A DNA stretch of 55,062 bases. It comes from CAG-170 sp022779365. Its GTDB lineage: Bacteria; Bacillota; Clostridia; Oscillospirales; Oscillospiraceae. Shown here piece after piece: positions 33,813 to 42,713 of this stretch (its first letter is position 1; each line of letters opens with the position of its first letter). The position numbers were made by a program, and so were the translations under genes. The stretch covers positions 1 through 55,062 of the forward strand of contig JALFSI010000029.1 in assembly GCA_022779365.1 (NCBI GenBank), written 5' to 3'. The notes below the pieces were generated by a model. That model was not told the DNA's origin, did not search any database, and saw nothing but the letters and a program-made list of their open reading frames with translations.

Positions 33813-34964
33813 TTACTCGGCAACAGCCTGCAGAGCAGCGCGTGCGCCGTCGTAGTCAGCGTCGGTCGCCTTGGCGTAGCCGGTGTGGCTGTAGACGTCG
33901 AAGATGGCCTTGCCTTCATCGGTGCCGATGATGTTGATGAAGCAGTCCTGAAGGGCAGCGACGATTTCGGGGGTGTAGTACTGGCTCTCCTTGGAGATGG
34001 CGACGGTATCGTTGTAGATGCCCTCGGTGACGCCGATGACGTTCATCTCGTTCCAGATGGAGTCGGAGCGGCCCATGCCCTGCTTGCCGGTTTCGTCCTG
34101 CTGGTCGGTGGGCAGCATCCAGGATGCTTCGTAGTCGTTACGGCCGTCGGCGTAGCAGACGATGATATCGACGGATTCCGCAGCAGCGTAGGAGAACGCG
34201 GTGCCGTAACCGGAGTCGATGGGCATGACGTTGGACAGATCAGAGATCTTCTTGCCGTCGTAGTTGGCCATCAGCCACATGGACGGATAGATGTAACCGG
34301 CAGAAGAGGAGGTCTTCTGGACAGCCCAGGTTGCCTTGTCGAGGTCTTCCCAGGTAAGCTTTTCGCCAGCATTGACCTTAGCAGCGAGTTCCTGACCATA
34401 AGCAGACGGAGTAGCGTAGATCAGAGCGCGGTAGTAGGTGACCTGCGGGCCATCCTTCTTGGTGGCGTTGGCTTCACCGTTCCAGTCGGCGGGGTTGGTG
34501 GAGTCGTTGGACAGGCCGTTACGGGTAGCGGTCAGGATGACATCCACATCGTCGGAGTACAGCGCGTACGTGCCGCCGGGCAGCCAGCCCAGATCGATGG
34601 AACCGGCAGCCATAGCCTCGCCGGTGGCGTCGTAGTTGGTGCCGACCGTGATGTCGACTTCGTCGATGTCGTAGCCGAGCTTGGACATTTCAGCCTTCAC
34701 GAGTTCGGGAAGGTTTTTCGTGCCAGTGATGATGACGTCGGCGTCCTTGGAGGGAACAAACTCAAGCGTCAGTTTGTCGAAATGCTGGTTTTCGGTGGTT
34801 TCTTCGGTCGTGGTTTCTTCAGCTGCGGGTTCCGTGGTTTCGGTGGCCTCAGTGGTCGTGGTTTCCGTTGTGGCGGGTTCAGCGGGGGTCTCGGCCTCGG
34901 CTGCGCAGGCGCAGAGGCCAATTGCCATGATCGCCACGAGGAGCAGTGCAATGATCTTCTTCAT
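33813..34964 (-). CDS. phnD: Phosphonate/phosphite-type ABC substrate-binding lipoprotein
   Basis: 383 aa. The signal peptide MKKIIALLLVAIMAIGLCAC ends in a lipobox-like LCAC. A Thr/Glu-rich linker (about residues 22-60) follows, then the periplasmic-binding-protein-like domain: LTLEFVPSKDAD, IDLGWLPGGTYAL, ATPSAYG and WAVQKTSSSAGYIYP, the last matching the conserved Ser/Thr anion-binding loop of PhnD. It would be tethered outside the membrane to capture the ligand. The ligand is unknown: phosphonate, phosphite or a phosphate ester are all possible. It is the first gene of the transporter operon. Confidence 0.93.
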   Translation of the reverse strand: MKKIIALLLVAIMAIGLCACAAEAETPAEPATTETTTTEATETTEPAAEETTTEETTENQHFDKLTLEFVPSKDADVIITGTKNLPELVKAEMSKLGYDIDEVDITVGTNYDATGEAMAAGSIDLGWLPGGTYALYSDDVDVILTATRNGLSNDSTNPADWNGEANATKKDGPQVTYYRALIYATPSAYGQELAAKVNAGEKLTWEDLDKATWAVQKTSSSAGYIYPSMWLMANYDGKKISDLSNVMPIDSGYGTAFSYAAAESVDIIVCYADGRNDYEASWMLPTDQQDETGKQGMGRSDSIWNEMNVIGVTEGIYNDTVAISKESQYYTPEIVAALQDCFINIIGTDEGKAIFDVYSHTGYAKATDADYDGARAALQAVAE

Positions 34965-35049
34965 TTTCTATATTCCTCCTGAAACATGTGTCCGCGGCAG
35001 TGCCGCGGTGGTGAGCTGAGACTGCGCACAGCGCAGCCCCGCAAGATAC

Positions 35050-35097
35050 TGGTATTTCTACCAAAGCAAATATACCACGTCCTGTAAGACAATACAA
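35050..35097 (-). promoter_or_regulatory. Candidate promoter and small operator upstream of phnD
   Basis: On the minus strand TTGTAT (35092-35097), a 17-base spacer and TATATT (35069-35074), followed near the expected start by the palindrome TGGTA-GAAA-TACCA (35050-35063). TTGACA-like words recur just upstream (TTGACA, TTGACT), a layout that might serve a phosphate-responsive regulator, but the spacing does not match a classic PhoP box. Confidence 0.5.
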
Positions 35098-35179
35098 GAA
35101 GTCAAATGCAAGAAATATGTCAAATTTTCCTTAAATTCGGCCTAATAATCTAAACTGTCCACAGCATAAAGACAAATGT

Positions 35180-35917
35180 TCAAAACGGCGCGCAGCGCAC
35201 CTTGCCGATGGAAACATAGCCGTTCAGAACCGCGTGGATATCGCTGCCGTCCGTCACGGCGTCTGCGTGCAAAACCTTTGCAACAGGCGACAGATAGCGC
35301 ACACCGTTTTCCTCGCGGACGCATTCATAATTGTTTTCGTAATACGACTGCTTTTCTGGGAAACGCTCGTACAGAATGCCGCGGCAGTCGCAGAGCGGAC
35401 AGGTGGGGAAGTTGACGTTCCAGATTTCGCCCCGGCCGAGCGGCTTCTCCAGAAGCTCGCCAAGAACGGAGCAGAGGTAGTGATCGGTAACGTCGAAGGA
35501 TTTGCCGTCGCGCATGGAAAATGCAATGGCGGGAACGCCGTGCATGGCCGCCTCTGTCGCCGCGCCGATGGTTCCGGAGTAGGCGACGTCAAGACCCGCG
35601 TTCAGCCCGTCATTGATGCCGGACAGGACAATATCTGGGCGGAAGGGGAGCAGTGCGTTCAGCGCAACCTTGACACAATCGGCAGGCGTGCCGTCTACGC
35701 TCCAGGCGGCCTCCACAGGAACCGGGAAATCATAGCGATAGACCGCCATCTGGCTCTTTTCAGAGATAGTCAGGCGGACAGACATGCCGCTGCACTGGTG
35801 TTCCGGTGCAGCGACCCAGACCGTTCCAAATGAGGCAGCGGCGCGGGCCAGCTTTGCAATACCTTCCGATCGGATCCCATCGTCGTTCGCAATCAGAATT
35901 TTCAGCTTTTCCTTCAT
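35180..35917 (-). CDS. surE: 5'/3'-nucleotidase SurE
   Basis: 245 aa. The metal site begins ILIANDDGI (Asp-Asp near residue 12), followed by VVAAP-like VWVAAPEHQCSGMS, DGTPADCVK, DIVLSGINDGLN and YSGTIGAATEAAMHG, all SurE signatures. SurE removes phosphate from nucleoside 5'- or 3'-monophosphates and short polyphosphates in the cytoplasm. It lies 215 bases upstream of phnD on the same strand. Together with the second nucleotidase in the operon, the cluster points to nucleotide or phosphate-ester handling. Confidence 0.95.
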   Translation of the reverse strand: MKEKLKILIANDDGIRSEGIAKLARAAASFGTVWVAAPEHQCSGMSVRLTISEKSQMAVYRYDFPVPVEAAWSVDGTPADCVKVALNALLPFRPDIVLSGINDGLNAGLDVAYSGTIGAATEAAMHGVPAIAFSMRDGKSFDVTDHYLCSVLGELLEKPLGRGEIWNVNFPTCPLCDCRGILYERFPEKQSYYENNYECVREENGVRYLSPVAKVLHADAVTDGSDIHAVLNGYVSIGKVRCAPF

Positions 35918-36030
35918 ATGTGCAATACACTCCTTTGTGTGCCTATCTTATCACAGACAAAGAGCCGGAAACAAGCCGCAAATTCGACAAAAAGCCCCCA
36001 TGAATTCAAAAATCTCTTCAATTCCCCAGA

Positions 36031-36245
36031 AGCCTCGCAGAGTTTTGCGCCCGCAGGCGCAAAATAGTTTTTAGATCTTTTTTTCCGGCGGCATGTACGT
36101 CGGAAAAAATACTCTACGCGCAGAGAGTGTGTCCTCGCCGGCTTTGCCGGCGGGGACGCGCGGGTCGGAGCGCAAGTCCTTTTCTCCAAAGCCGTTTGCG
36201 GCTTTGGAGAAAAGAAGAAGCCTCCGCAAAGCGGAGGCTTCTTCT
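36031..36245. repeat. Dispersed hairpin-module repeat, copy 2
   Basis: The same head (AGCCTCGCAGAGTTTTGCGC) and core (TTTTTCCGGCGGCATGTACG then TCGGAAAAA, about 36080-36108) as copy 1. The distal modules differ: GTCCTCGCCGGC/GCCGGCGGGGAC (about 36130-36155), CTTTTCTCCAAAGCC/GGCTTTGGAGAAAAG (about 36178-36213) and AGAAGCCTCCGC/GCGGAGGCTTCT (about 36216-36243). It lies between surE and a hydrogenase fragment, both minus-strand. The stretch 35918-36030 shows only the surE upstream region. Confidence 0.82.
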
Positions 36246-36300
36246 ATACGGGGTAGGGATGATTGCTCCCGCGTTTGCAGGGGCGGAAAGGAACGGGATA

Positions 36301-36651
36301 TTATTCCGGCTGCGGATAGTGGACGTGCAGCAACTCGTGCGCCTTCTCAGGCGGCAGCTTCTCATAGAGCGTCTTGAGAATCGGGTTGTGCTGCGAAGAT
36401 TTGATAAGCGTCTTGCGGTCTGCTTCATAAAGACCTTTGGCGCGTGCATATTTTTGCTCCTTGCGGCCGATGGGCTGGCCCGCGCCGCCGACACAGCCGG
36501 TCGTGCAGGTCATAACCTCGACGAGATCAAAGTGTTCTTCACCGGCTTCCATCTTTGCAATCAGCTGCCGTGCGTTTTTAAGACCGTGGACAATGCCGAC
36601 GCGGATGGTCTTTTCTCCGACGGGCAGTTCAACTGCGCGGACGCCTTCCAT
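36301..36651 (-). pseudogene. C-terminal fragment of an [FeFe]-hydrogenase
   Basis: About 116 codons matching only the end of the hydrogenase large subunit: IRVGIVHGLKNARQLIAKM, then EVMTCTTGCVGGAGQP (the last H-cluster Cys motif), then RAKGLYEADRKTLIKSSQ and KAHELLHVHYP. The ferredoxin-like modules and the first two H-cluster motifs are missing. Upstream the frame is closed and overlaps another fragment. It cannot make an H-cluster on its own. Confidence 0.85.
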
Positions 36652-37015
36652 AGACCTTTTGGTTCATGCAGCGTACCTTTGCGGAAAACGTTCCGAACAA
36701 ATAGCGGCGGTACAGCGATCTCGGTGTATTTTTTGTTTCAACGTGCCAGCAGCAAATCACGTCGTCCGACTGAAACCAGCGGAAGAAACGCTGGACACAG
36801 CTTTTCTCGGAATCCGACGCGCAAAATTCAGCAGGAGCGTAGCCACTGAATGCCAGATGCTCCCACGGCGCAGTTCCCTGGTCGCGCGGACAGACCAGCG
36901 CGTCAAACACACGGATCGTGTTCCACTTTTCATCGACCCGCGCGGCGTATAGCTGCGTCAAACTTCGATGACCGCTACGATGCTCGATCCACTCCATATC
37001 CAGCAGGACAAACAT
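36629..37015 (-). pseudogene. N-terminal fragment of an exonuclease-like protein, fused out of frame to the hydrogenase tail
   Basis: 128 codons beginning MFVLLDMEWIEHRSG, with LTQLYAARVDEKWNTIRVFD and VETKNTPRSLYRRYLFG. The first strand with an Asp and a following Glu (LDMEW) resembles DEDD-type exonuclease starts. After about residue 108 it runs into unrelated sequence and stops inside the hydrogenase fragment in another frame. This looks like a deletion joint between two different genes on the same strand. Confidence 0.6.
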
Positions 37016-37539
37016 TGCGCTCCGCCCTTTCTCTCTCTTGGTAGGAACATCATAGCATAGACGCTGTCCGATAAAACGTACTTATAGATGTGACTCACAA
37101 AAAACCGACAGTACGCGTTTCAAAAGTAAAATACGATCGAAGCAAATCTTTATGCAGCGAAACTTCTGTGCAAACCGGTCGTATTCACCCGTGATTTACG
37201 AAAATATATTGAGCGACCGCCCTTTTGATGGTATAATTAAACTGTTATATGTGCTTATCGTCTTAACGCAGCCAAGTACAAAATCTTGTGAAGAAGTCCG
37301 TTTTATGGGACAGCCAATATGATATGATACAAATCTAAAATCAACTTGCGTGTAACTTGAGGAAAACTTGCGTCCAACATACAGCCTGACACGCAGTGCT
37401 TGCATTCAAGCTGTTGGAGGGATCGCCAGCGATAGAGTACGAATTGGCTGCTTCAATCTGGTTTTCTATCAGAGCGCAGAGGACGCGGTTTATAAGGCAT
37501 TGGGCGTTGAGTAATTCCGATCAAAAGGGGTGAGAACCA
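37016..37539. other. Intergenic stretch with no supported gene
   Basis: No frame has both a start signal and a family pattern. A short plus-strand remnant ending FYQSAEDAVYKALGVE stops near 37515, just before the recombinase fragment, and is preceded by unrelated sequence. The stretch joins the exonuclease/hydrogenase fusion to the mobile-element debris. Confidence 0.5.
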
Positions 37540-38430
37540 TATGTCCACCGCACCAACAACGGCAAGCGCATTTCTCAATACACCTGTTCACAGTACACCA
37601 AAGTCCCGGTCGGAACGCTCTGCAAGACACAGCACCGTATCAATGAAGATGTGGTACTTTCTCTTGTCTCCGAAATGCTCAAAGCCATTGCCGAGTATGC
37701 AAAACATGACCGTGCCGAATTTGTCCGAGTGGTACAGGAAGCGCAGTCCAGCCAGCAGACGGCAGAGGTCAGGAAACAGCGCACACGCCTTGCTACCGCC
37801 AAGCAGAGAGTGTCCGAGCTGGAAGTCCTGCTCTGTAAAATCTATGAGGACAACATTTTGGGAAAGCTGTCCGATAGCAGATACGCCACTCTGGACGCTC
37901 AATACGAAAAGGAACAGTCCGAGCTTACCGCTGAAATCTCTGCTTTGGAAAAGGCAATCAAGAGCTACGAGAAGCATGAAAAGGACGCTGACCGTTTTAT
38001 CGCTCTGATTGATAAGTATGAGAACTTCGACAAGCTGACGATTGCCATGCTCAATGAATTTATCGAGAAAATCCTTGTGCATGAGCGTGACCGCAAGGGC
38101 AGTATTCAGACCACACAGGAGGTTGAGATTTACTTCAATTTCGTGGGCCGTTTCGTTCCCCCGGCATTTGGCGAAGTGGAGCTGACCCCAGAGGAATTAG
38201 AGGAAATCCGCAAGCGTGAGGAACGCAAGGACAGACTTCATCAGAACTACTTGAGGCGTAAAGCCAGCGGAGCGCAGAAGCGATACGAGGATAAAATCAA
38301 GGAGAAGAAAAAGGCAGAAATTGAAGCCAAGAAAGCCGCCATTCGTGCAGAGGACATTGCAAAGGGCGTGTTCGTTCCGGTCAGCCAGCTACCCACACGA
38401 GAGCCGCAGAAAGGAGTACAGACACCATGA
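37540..38430 (+). pseudogene. C-terminal part of a large serine recombinase (TnpX/DUF4368 type)
   Basis: The open frame reads RTNNGKRISQYTCSQYTKVP, which is part of the recombinase zinc ribbon, then INEDVVLSLVSEMLKAIAEY, a long coiled coil (LEVLLCKIYEDNILGKLSD, EISALEKAIKSYEKHEKD) and the DUF4368 tail ending QLPTREPQKGVQTP. The N-terminal catalytic domain with the active Ser is absent. It is a remnant of a Tn4451-like or CTn integrase. A possible internal start at 37651 would make a 259-aa tail protein without catalytic function. Confidence 0.85.
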
Positions 38431-38627
38431 ATGTTGTCCGGCAAATTAAATGATGTCCCATCCGGCAGATTATTTCGCGCCGATTTTGGATTTCTACAGA
38501 TGTGTCAGTCACTTTAAAAGTAACTGTTTCTGCGAATTGTTTTCCTGACAGAAAAACCCCCGCAAATTATGCGGGTGCGCATAAAACAGTTTGGGATATG
38601 TTCTTCCAACCTAAACTCTACTCAAAA

Positions 38628-38870
38628 TTATCCTATACACTCAGGCATGGGCTTTTTCAAGTACACTTCATAATAATTTCGGTTGGGCATTAGCTTTTCT
38701 GTTTCCTCGTCCAAACGCCCTATCGAAATACGGTCACAGGTCGGCTTGCCCCGCTCATTCCGATAGGCCACCGTCACATAATACACATAAGTCTATCCTG
38801 ATTCCTTTTTGTAAGCGATCCCATGCTTCGGAAGCTCCACCTGTACAGATTTGTCCAGTTCCATATCCAT
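38628..38870 (-). pseudogene. N-terminal fragment of an IS transposase with an internal stop
   Basis: On the minus strand one frame reads MDMELDKSVQVELPKHGIAY, then KKESG, a TAG codon, then TYVYYVTVAYRNERGKPTCD and ISIGRLDEETEKLMPNRNYY. The second part resembles the beginning of IS1634-like transposases (YRNERGK, IGRLD, PNRNYYEVY). The remainder of the transposase is missing. The stretch 38431-38627 holds no recognisable gene. Confidence 0.6.
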
Positions 38871-39054
38871 CACTTCCAGCAAAAAAGCAAGCCTTATTTT
38901 GCATCTCTCCCAAAATAAGGCTTGCTTCTTGAATATTTTGGAGAATAAAGGGTAATTTTTGCAGAATTTTGGTTCCAAAGCTGCTGATTGAATATGAACA
39001 GAACGCCCGAAGAATTCACAGATTCTTCGGGCGTTCCGCCTTTGCTTATAGAGG

Positions 39055-39621
39055 TTACTGCTTCTTGTACCCGCACTTCGGGCATACACCTTTTTCGTTC
39101 AAAGCGATACCGCACAGGGGGCAACGGTCTTTGGAGCCTTCCGGATGGTATTCCTGGGATGCAGCATTCACGCCGCTGGTGAAAGTCAGCTTGGCGATAT
39201 TCAGCTTGTCCTTCAGGAGTTCATAGACGATCTTAATCATGCCCTCGACGGTCATGGTCTCTTTCGTTACGACCAGACGGCACTCAGGGTAAGCGGTGGC
39301 AAGCTCGGTCTGGAACGCGGGGCCCTTCATCTTGTTGGTGGGGGCGCCATCCTTGATACCCTGCTCTTCGTAGACCTTCAGGATTGCAGGCAGCAGCGGA
39401 TCATCTTCCCGCAGGACCAGTGCATGGTCGAAATTCTTCAGAACCTCCCATGCCGTCTTCTGAATTTCGTTGCAGGGGAAGACCATATTCACGCCCGGTT
39501 CAACAGTGTCCTCGACTTCGATGGTCAGAACGCCGGTATGTCCATGCAGATACTGAGCCTCTCCTTTGAAACCATAAAAACGGTGTGCGTACTGCAGGTC
39601 TAACTTTGTAATGCTTCTCAT
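39055..39621 (-). CDS. PTPS/QueD-family protein with a C-terminal zinc ribbon
   Basis: 188 aa. The 6-pyruvoyltetrahydropterin synthase-like fold shows an N-terminal His (YAHRFYGF), the zinc motif LHGHTG and the pattern FDHALVLREDDP. An extra C-terminal tail carries CPLCGIALNEKGVCPKCGYK, a four-Cys zinc ribbon not found in ordinary QueD (about 120 aa). GGAGGAG precedes the ATG. It follows a Fur-family regulator by 63 bases. A role in 7-deazaguanine (queuosine) or folate-like synthesis is possible, but no other such genes are here, so substrate is open. Confidence 0.87.
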   Translation of the reverse strand: MRSITKLDLQYAHRFYGFKGEAQYLHGHTGVLTIEVEDTVEPGVNMVFPCNEIQKTAWEVLKNFDHALVLREDDPLLPAILKVYEEQGIKDGAPTNKMKGPAFQTELATAYPECRLVVTKETMTVEGMIKIVYELLKDKLNIAKLTFTSGVNAASQEYHPEGSKDRCPLCGIALNEKGVCPKCGYKKQ

Positions 39622-39684
39622 GATACTCCTCCTTGAAAATTGATTTATAAAAAACGCTCATTCCCGCGCCTTTTCCGAAATTGG

Positions 39685-40086
39685 CTATTGCTCAGTGTGA
39701 TCCTTTTTCTTTTTGCATTCCGGGCAGACACCATGAAAAATGATGTCATAACCGGTGAAGTCAAATCCATGGGTATCCCGGATCCCGCTTTCGAGGCCGC
39801 CGACAAAATCCATGTCCACATCGAAGACGCGCCCGCATACTTTACATTTTACATGACAGTGGTTGCGACTGATATGGTCGTAACGGTCGGCGCTCCCTGG
39901 AATTTGAAGCCGGCGGATTTCGCCCATTTCAGATAACAGATTCAGATTTCGATAGACGGTTGCTTTGCTGATCGTCGGATGCTCCTTGATGATTTCTTCA
40001 TAAACCTCATCTGCTGTGGCGTGGCAATGCAATTTATTCACTGCCTCCAAGACTAAAGAACGCTGGATAGTATTCCGTTTTGCCAT
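39685..40086 (-). CDS. Fur/PerR family metalloregulator
   Basis: 133 aa from ATG 40086. The winged helix has TADEVYEEIIKEHPTISKAT then VYRNLNLLSEMGEI. The metal region has RNHCHVKCKVCGRVFDVDMD and a late FHGVCPECKKKK, giving two CxxC zinc-site pairs. PerR-type proteins sense peroxide through iron or manganese; Fur-type sense iron. The residues seen do not decide which. It is first in a two-gene unit with the PTPS-like gene and its promoter contains a perfect palindrome, so it is probably autoregulated. Confidence 0.92.
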   Translation of the reverse strand: MAKRNTIQRSLVLEAVNKLHCHATADEVYEEIIKEHPTISKATVYRNLNLLSEMGEIRRLQIPGSADRYDHISRNHCHVKCKVCGRVFDVDMDFVGGLESGIRDTHGFDFTGYDIIFHGVCPECKKKKDHTEQ

Positions 40087-40110
40087 AGCTCTCACTTAAT
40101 TTATATTAAT

Positions 40111-40139
40111 TCTTTAATGATATAATATATCATTAAAGA
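40111..40139. promoter_or_regulatory. Fur/PerR-type operator
   Basis: A perfect 13-bp inverted repeat, left arm TCTTTAATGATAT (40111-40123), right arm ATATCATTAAAGA (40127-40139), three bases between. It covers the -10 element of the minus-strand regulator promoter. AT-rich 7-1-7-like symmetry is typical of Fur-family boxes. Confidence 0.88.
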
Positions 40140-40150
40140 GTAAAAGTCAA
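40122..40150 (-). promoter_or_regulatory. Promoter of the Fur-family gene and PTPS-like gene
   Basis: Minus strand TTGACT (40145-40150), 17-base spacer, TATTAT (40122-40127). The -10 and spacer are inside the palindromic operator, so regulator binding would block polymerase. Confidence 0.85.
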
Positions 40151-40189
40151 GAACTTTCTCAAAATAGTTTTCCCTTCCATAGCTTCCGG

Positions 40190-40440
40190 TTAGCCCACCG
40201 CATCAAAGTCACTAAGGGCGCACTTCTATACTCTCTGTCGAGAGTAGTGCGTCCTGCGGAGCTTCATTCTCCGTCAGCAGAAGAAAACTGCATGACCGAG
40301 AATGTTTCGTCACGACCTTCCGTCAAGGGAGCTACACTCCCTTGCGACGCTTGTGCGTCTATCCCTTGTGGACTTGCCGTCCGCAAACGGTTTTGACAAA
40401 CCGTTCGCCGCCAGCAAGTTTGAAAAACTGAATACCGAAA
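40190..40440. other. Palindrome-rich stretch upstream of the mobilisation genes, candidate oriT
   Basis: Several inverted repeats in tandem: GGGCGCAC/GTGCGTCC enclosing ACTCTC-TGTC-GAGAGT (about 40217-40255), CAAGGGAG-CTACA-CTCCCTTG (about 40325-40345), GACGC-TTGT-GCGTC (about 40347-40360) and AACGGTTT-TGAC-AAACCGTT (about 40386-40405). The position just before a DUF3847 gene and a MobA/MobL relaxase fits a transfer origin. The exact nick site cannot be named. Confidence 0.5.
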
Positions 40441-40522
40441 AACTGACCGTTGACTGGTCGCAATCTGCGAAAAGTTGACGGTCTTTTTTTATCCCCATTT
40501 TTAAAAAAGGAGGTCAAACAAA

Positions 40523-40882
40523 ATGGCAAAACCGAAAACCCTCGAACAACTCCGAGCCGATAAGGAGCGAGCCGAGACGCAGCTTGCACAGGAACAGCAC
40601 AAGCTGGAGCGTCTGGAAAACCGAAAGAAGTATCTGGAGAAAGGCGAGAGACAAAAGCGCACCCACCGCCTTTGCAATCTGGGCGGCACGATTGAGAGCC
40701 TTGCCCCGGAGGTCAAAGATCTCACACGCACCGAAATAACAGAGCTGATGGAGTACATCTTTTCTCTGTCCGAAGTTCAGCGAGCCGTCCGACACATGGC
40801 GATTACCCATATCAGTAAAGTCAACAGAGAAAAGGAGATGAACGCCAATGGCACTATTCCACATGAGCGTCACACAGACTAA
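40523..40882 (+). CDS. DUF3847-type mobile-element protein
   Basis: 119 aa preceded by AAAAAAGGAGG. It starts MAKPKTLEQLRADKERAETQ with a coiled-coil Lys/Glu helix, then EKGERQKRTHRLCNLGGTIE. This DUF3847 pattern is common just upstream of MobA/MobL relaxases in clostridial mobilisable elements, where it may aid relaxosome formation. Beyond about residue 70 it ends in a frame overlapping the relaxase start by 35 bases. It looks intact, though the relaxase it serves is truncated. Confidence 0.75.
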   Translation: MAKPKTLEQLRADKERAETQLAQEQHKLERLENRKKYLEKGERQKRTHRLCNLGGTIESLAPEVKDLTRTEITELMEYIFSLSEVQRAVRHMAITHISKVNREKEMNANGTIPHERHTD

Positions 40883-41774
40883 ACGAAGCGCAGGACAGTC
40901 CGCTATTGCTTCTGCCGCTTATCGAGCCGGAGAGCGTTTGTATAGCGAGTATTATGGCGAGTACAGCGACTACACCCGTAAGGGCGGCGTGATCTGTTCC
41001 GACATTCTCCTGCCGTCCCATGCACCGCCCGAATACGCAGACCGTCAGACGCTATGGAACGCCGTGGAAAAAGCCGAGCGTGGAAAGAACGCCCAGCTTG
41101 CATACAGCTTTGACATTGCCTTGCAGAATGAGTTCTCCCTTGAGGAAAACATCGCTCTTGCAAGGCAATTTTTATGGGAGCAATTTGTGAGCCGGGGCAT
41201 GGTGGTTGACTTCGCCGTACACCAACCGGACAAAGAGGACGGCGGCATTCTCAACCCACATTTTCATGTGCTTTGCCCTATCCGTCCCATTGAGCAGAAC
41301 GGCAAATGGGGGCTAAAGCAACACCGAGTGTACGAGCTGGACGAGGACGGCAACCGTATCCGAGACCAGAACGGCGAGTATGTTTTCAGTGCCGTTTCCA
41401 CTACCGACTGGGGCAGTCCCGAAACGCTGGAACATTGGCGTCAGACATGGGCTGAACTATGCAACGCCAAGTTTGCGGAGAAAGGACTTGATGTTCGTAT
41501 CGACCACCGAAGCTATGAGCGTCAGGGCGTGGATTTGCTTCCCACCGTCCATGAGGGCGCAACCGTCCGGGCAATGGAGAAGAAAGGCATACGCACCGAA
41601 AAGGGCGAGTTCAACCGTTGGATAAAAGCCACTAATGCTGTTATGGGGAGCCGTACCGCAAGACCAATCCCCGCAGCGGGTGCAGTACCAACTACGGCAA
41701 GTTTGAACGGACAGGCTCAGAGTCCAGCGACGGGCGGCGTTATCCGGGAAATGTGCTGTTCGTGCCGACGGTGA
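40848..41774 (+). pseudogene. MobA/MobL relaxase, truncated and joined to methylase DNA
   Basis: The N terminus MALFHMSVTQTKRSAGQSAI then SAAYRAGERLYSEYYGE is the MobA/MobL signature. The metal-binding His cluster occurs in ILNPHFHVLCP, and DHRSYERQGVDLLPTVHEG follows. Homology ends near base 41640 (NRWIKATNAVM). The remaining codons come from a frame-shifted DNA methylase fragment. A full relaxase is considerably longer, so the C-terminal domains are lost. The catalytic domain itself is nearly complete. Confidence 0.85.
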
Positions 41775-42016
41775 CGGGCGGCATCCATCCCACGCAAAAG
41801 CCCGTGGAGCTGTGCGAGTATTTCATTAAGACCTACACCGACGAAGGAGTGGTGGTGGCAGACATCTGCGCGGGCAGCGGCACAACTGCCGTTGCCGCTA
41901 TGAACACGCACCGCCGCTTCATCTGCTTTGAAAATGCCCCCTCCATCTACACAATCGCCGCCCAGCGCATCGAGCAGGCGCGGCTGGCTATGGCCGGGGG
42001 CGAGAAAGGAGAATAG
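41650..42016 (+). pseudogene. C-terminal fragment of a DNA N4/N6 methyltransferase
   Basis: In the frame starting near 41650 the sequence reads EPYRKTNPRSGCSTNYGKFE, then YPGNVLFVPTVTGGIHPTQK, PVELCEYFIKTYTDEGVVVA and DICAGSGTTAVAAM. The HPTQKP motif and the S-adenosylmethionine-binding DxCxGSGTT motif are typical of phage and mobile-element methylases. The N-terminal part, including the catalytic DPPY/NPPY motif, is missing. It is joined directly to the relaxase remnant. Confidence 0.82.
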
Positions 42017-42018
42017 CT

Positions 42019-42699
42019 ATCGAAAAATACCCCATCATTTACGCAGATCCGCCGTGGCGCTATCGCAAGTGCAGCAAGACGCACTATATCCGGCTGGACT
42101 TCTTGGAGCAGGTCGTTTTGTATGAGGTCAAGCGGCTGGCCTGCTTCGCCAGCGAATACGAAAATGACTTTATCAAGGCCATGATTGGACGCTCGGCAAA
42201 GGTAGCGGAAAACACCACGCTCCGCAAGCAGCGGGAGCTGGACGCTTTGACCGCCCGCGACCGGGAGCTGGATATGCTCTTTGAACGGCTCTATGAGGAC
42301 AATGTGGCAGGCAAAATCGACGATGCCCGGTTTGCCAAAATGTCCAAACGCTATGAACAGGAGCAGGGCGAGAACGCCAAGAAGATCAAGGCGCTGCGGC
42401 TGGAACTGAAAAAGGACGAGAGCAAGCGCATGGACATTGACGATTTTCTTGAAACGGTACGGCGATACACGGACGCGACCACCATTACAAAGCGGATGGT
42501 TGCAGAGCTGATCGACCATATTGAGGTGTACCACGCCGAAAAGCAGGACGGCATTACCAATCAGCGTGTCGTGGTCTACTACAACTGCATCGGCGCTTTC
42601 GATGTGCCGGATCGCCGGAAGATCCCGGAGGCCGACATCATCATGGAAACGAGAAAAGGCGTAGCACTCAGCTACGCCCCGGAACAGGTTGCAGTATAA
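42019..42699 (+). pseudogene. Chimera: MT-A70 methylase start joined to a serine recombinase tail
   Basis: After AAAGGAG the frame reads EKYPIIYADPPWRYR, the opening of an MT-A70 adenine methylase with its DPPW catalytic motif. It then switches near 42067 to KCSKTHYIRLDFLEQVVLYE, KRLACFASEYENDFIKAMIG and a DUF4368-type coiled coil ending GVALSYAPEQVAV, the zinc ribbon and tail of a large serine recombinase. The join is in frame, so a hybrid of about 220 codons is open. It lacks a normal start codon at the expected place (ATC at 42019). Confidence 0.78.
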
Positions 42700-42713
42700 G
42701 GAGGTACGACACG

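Noticed and set aside
35098..35130. PhoP box upstream of phnD
   Set aside because: TTGACA-like words are present but are not at the regular 11-base spacing expected, so phosphate control is not claimed.
37196..37405. 69-codon minus-strand frame in the 37-kb gap
   Set aside because: No ribosome site, no family pattern and atypical composition; it is probably chance.
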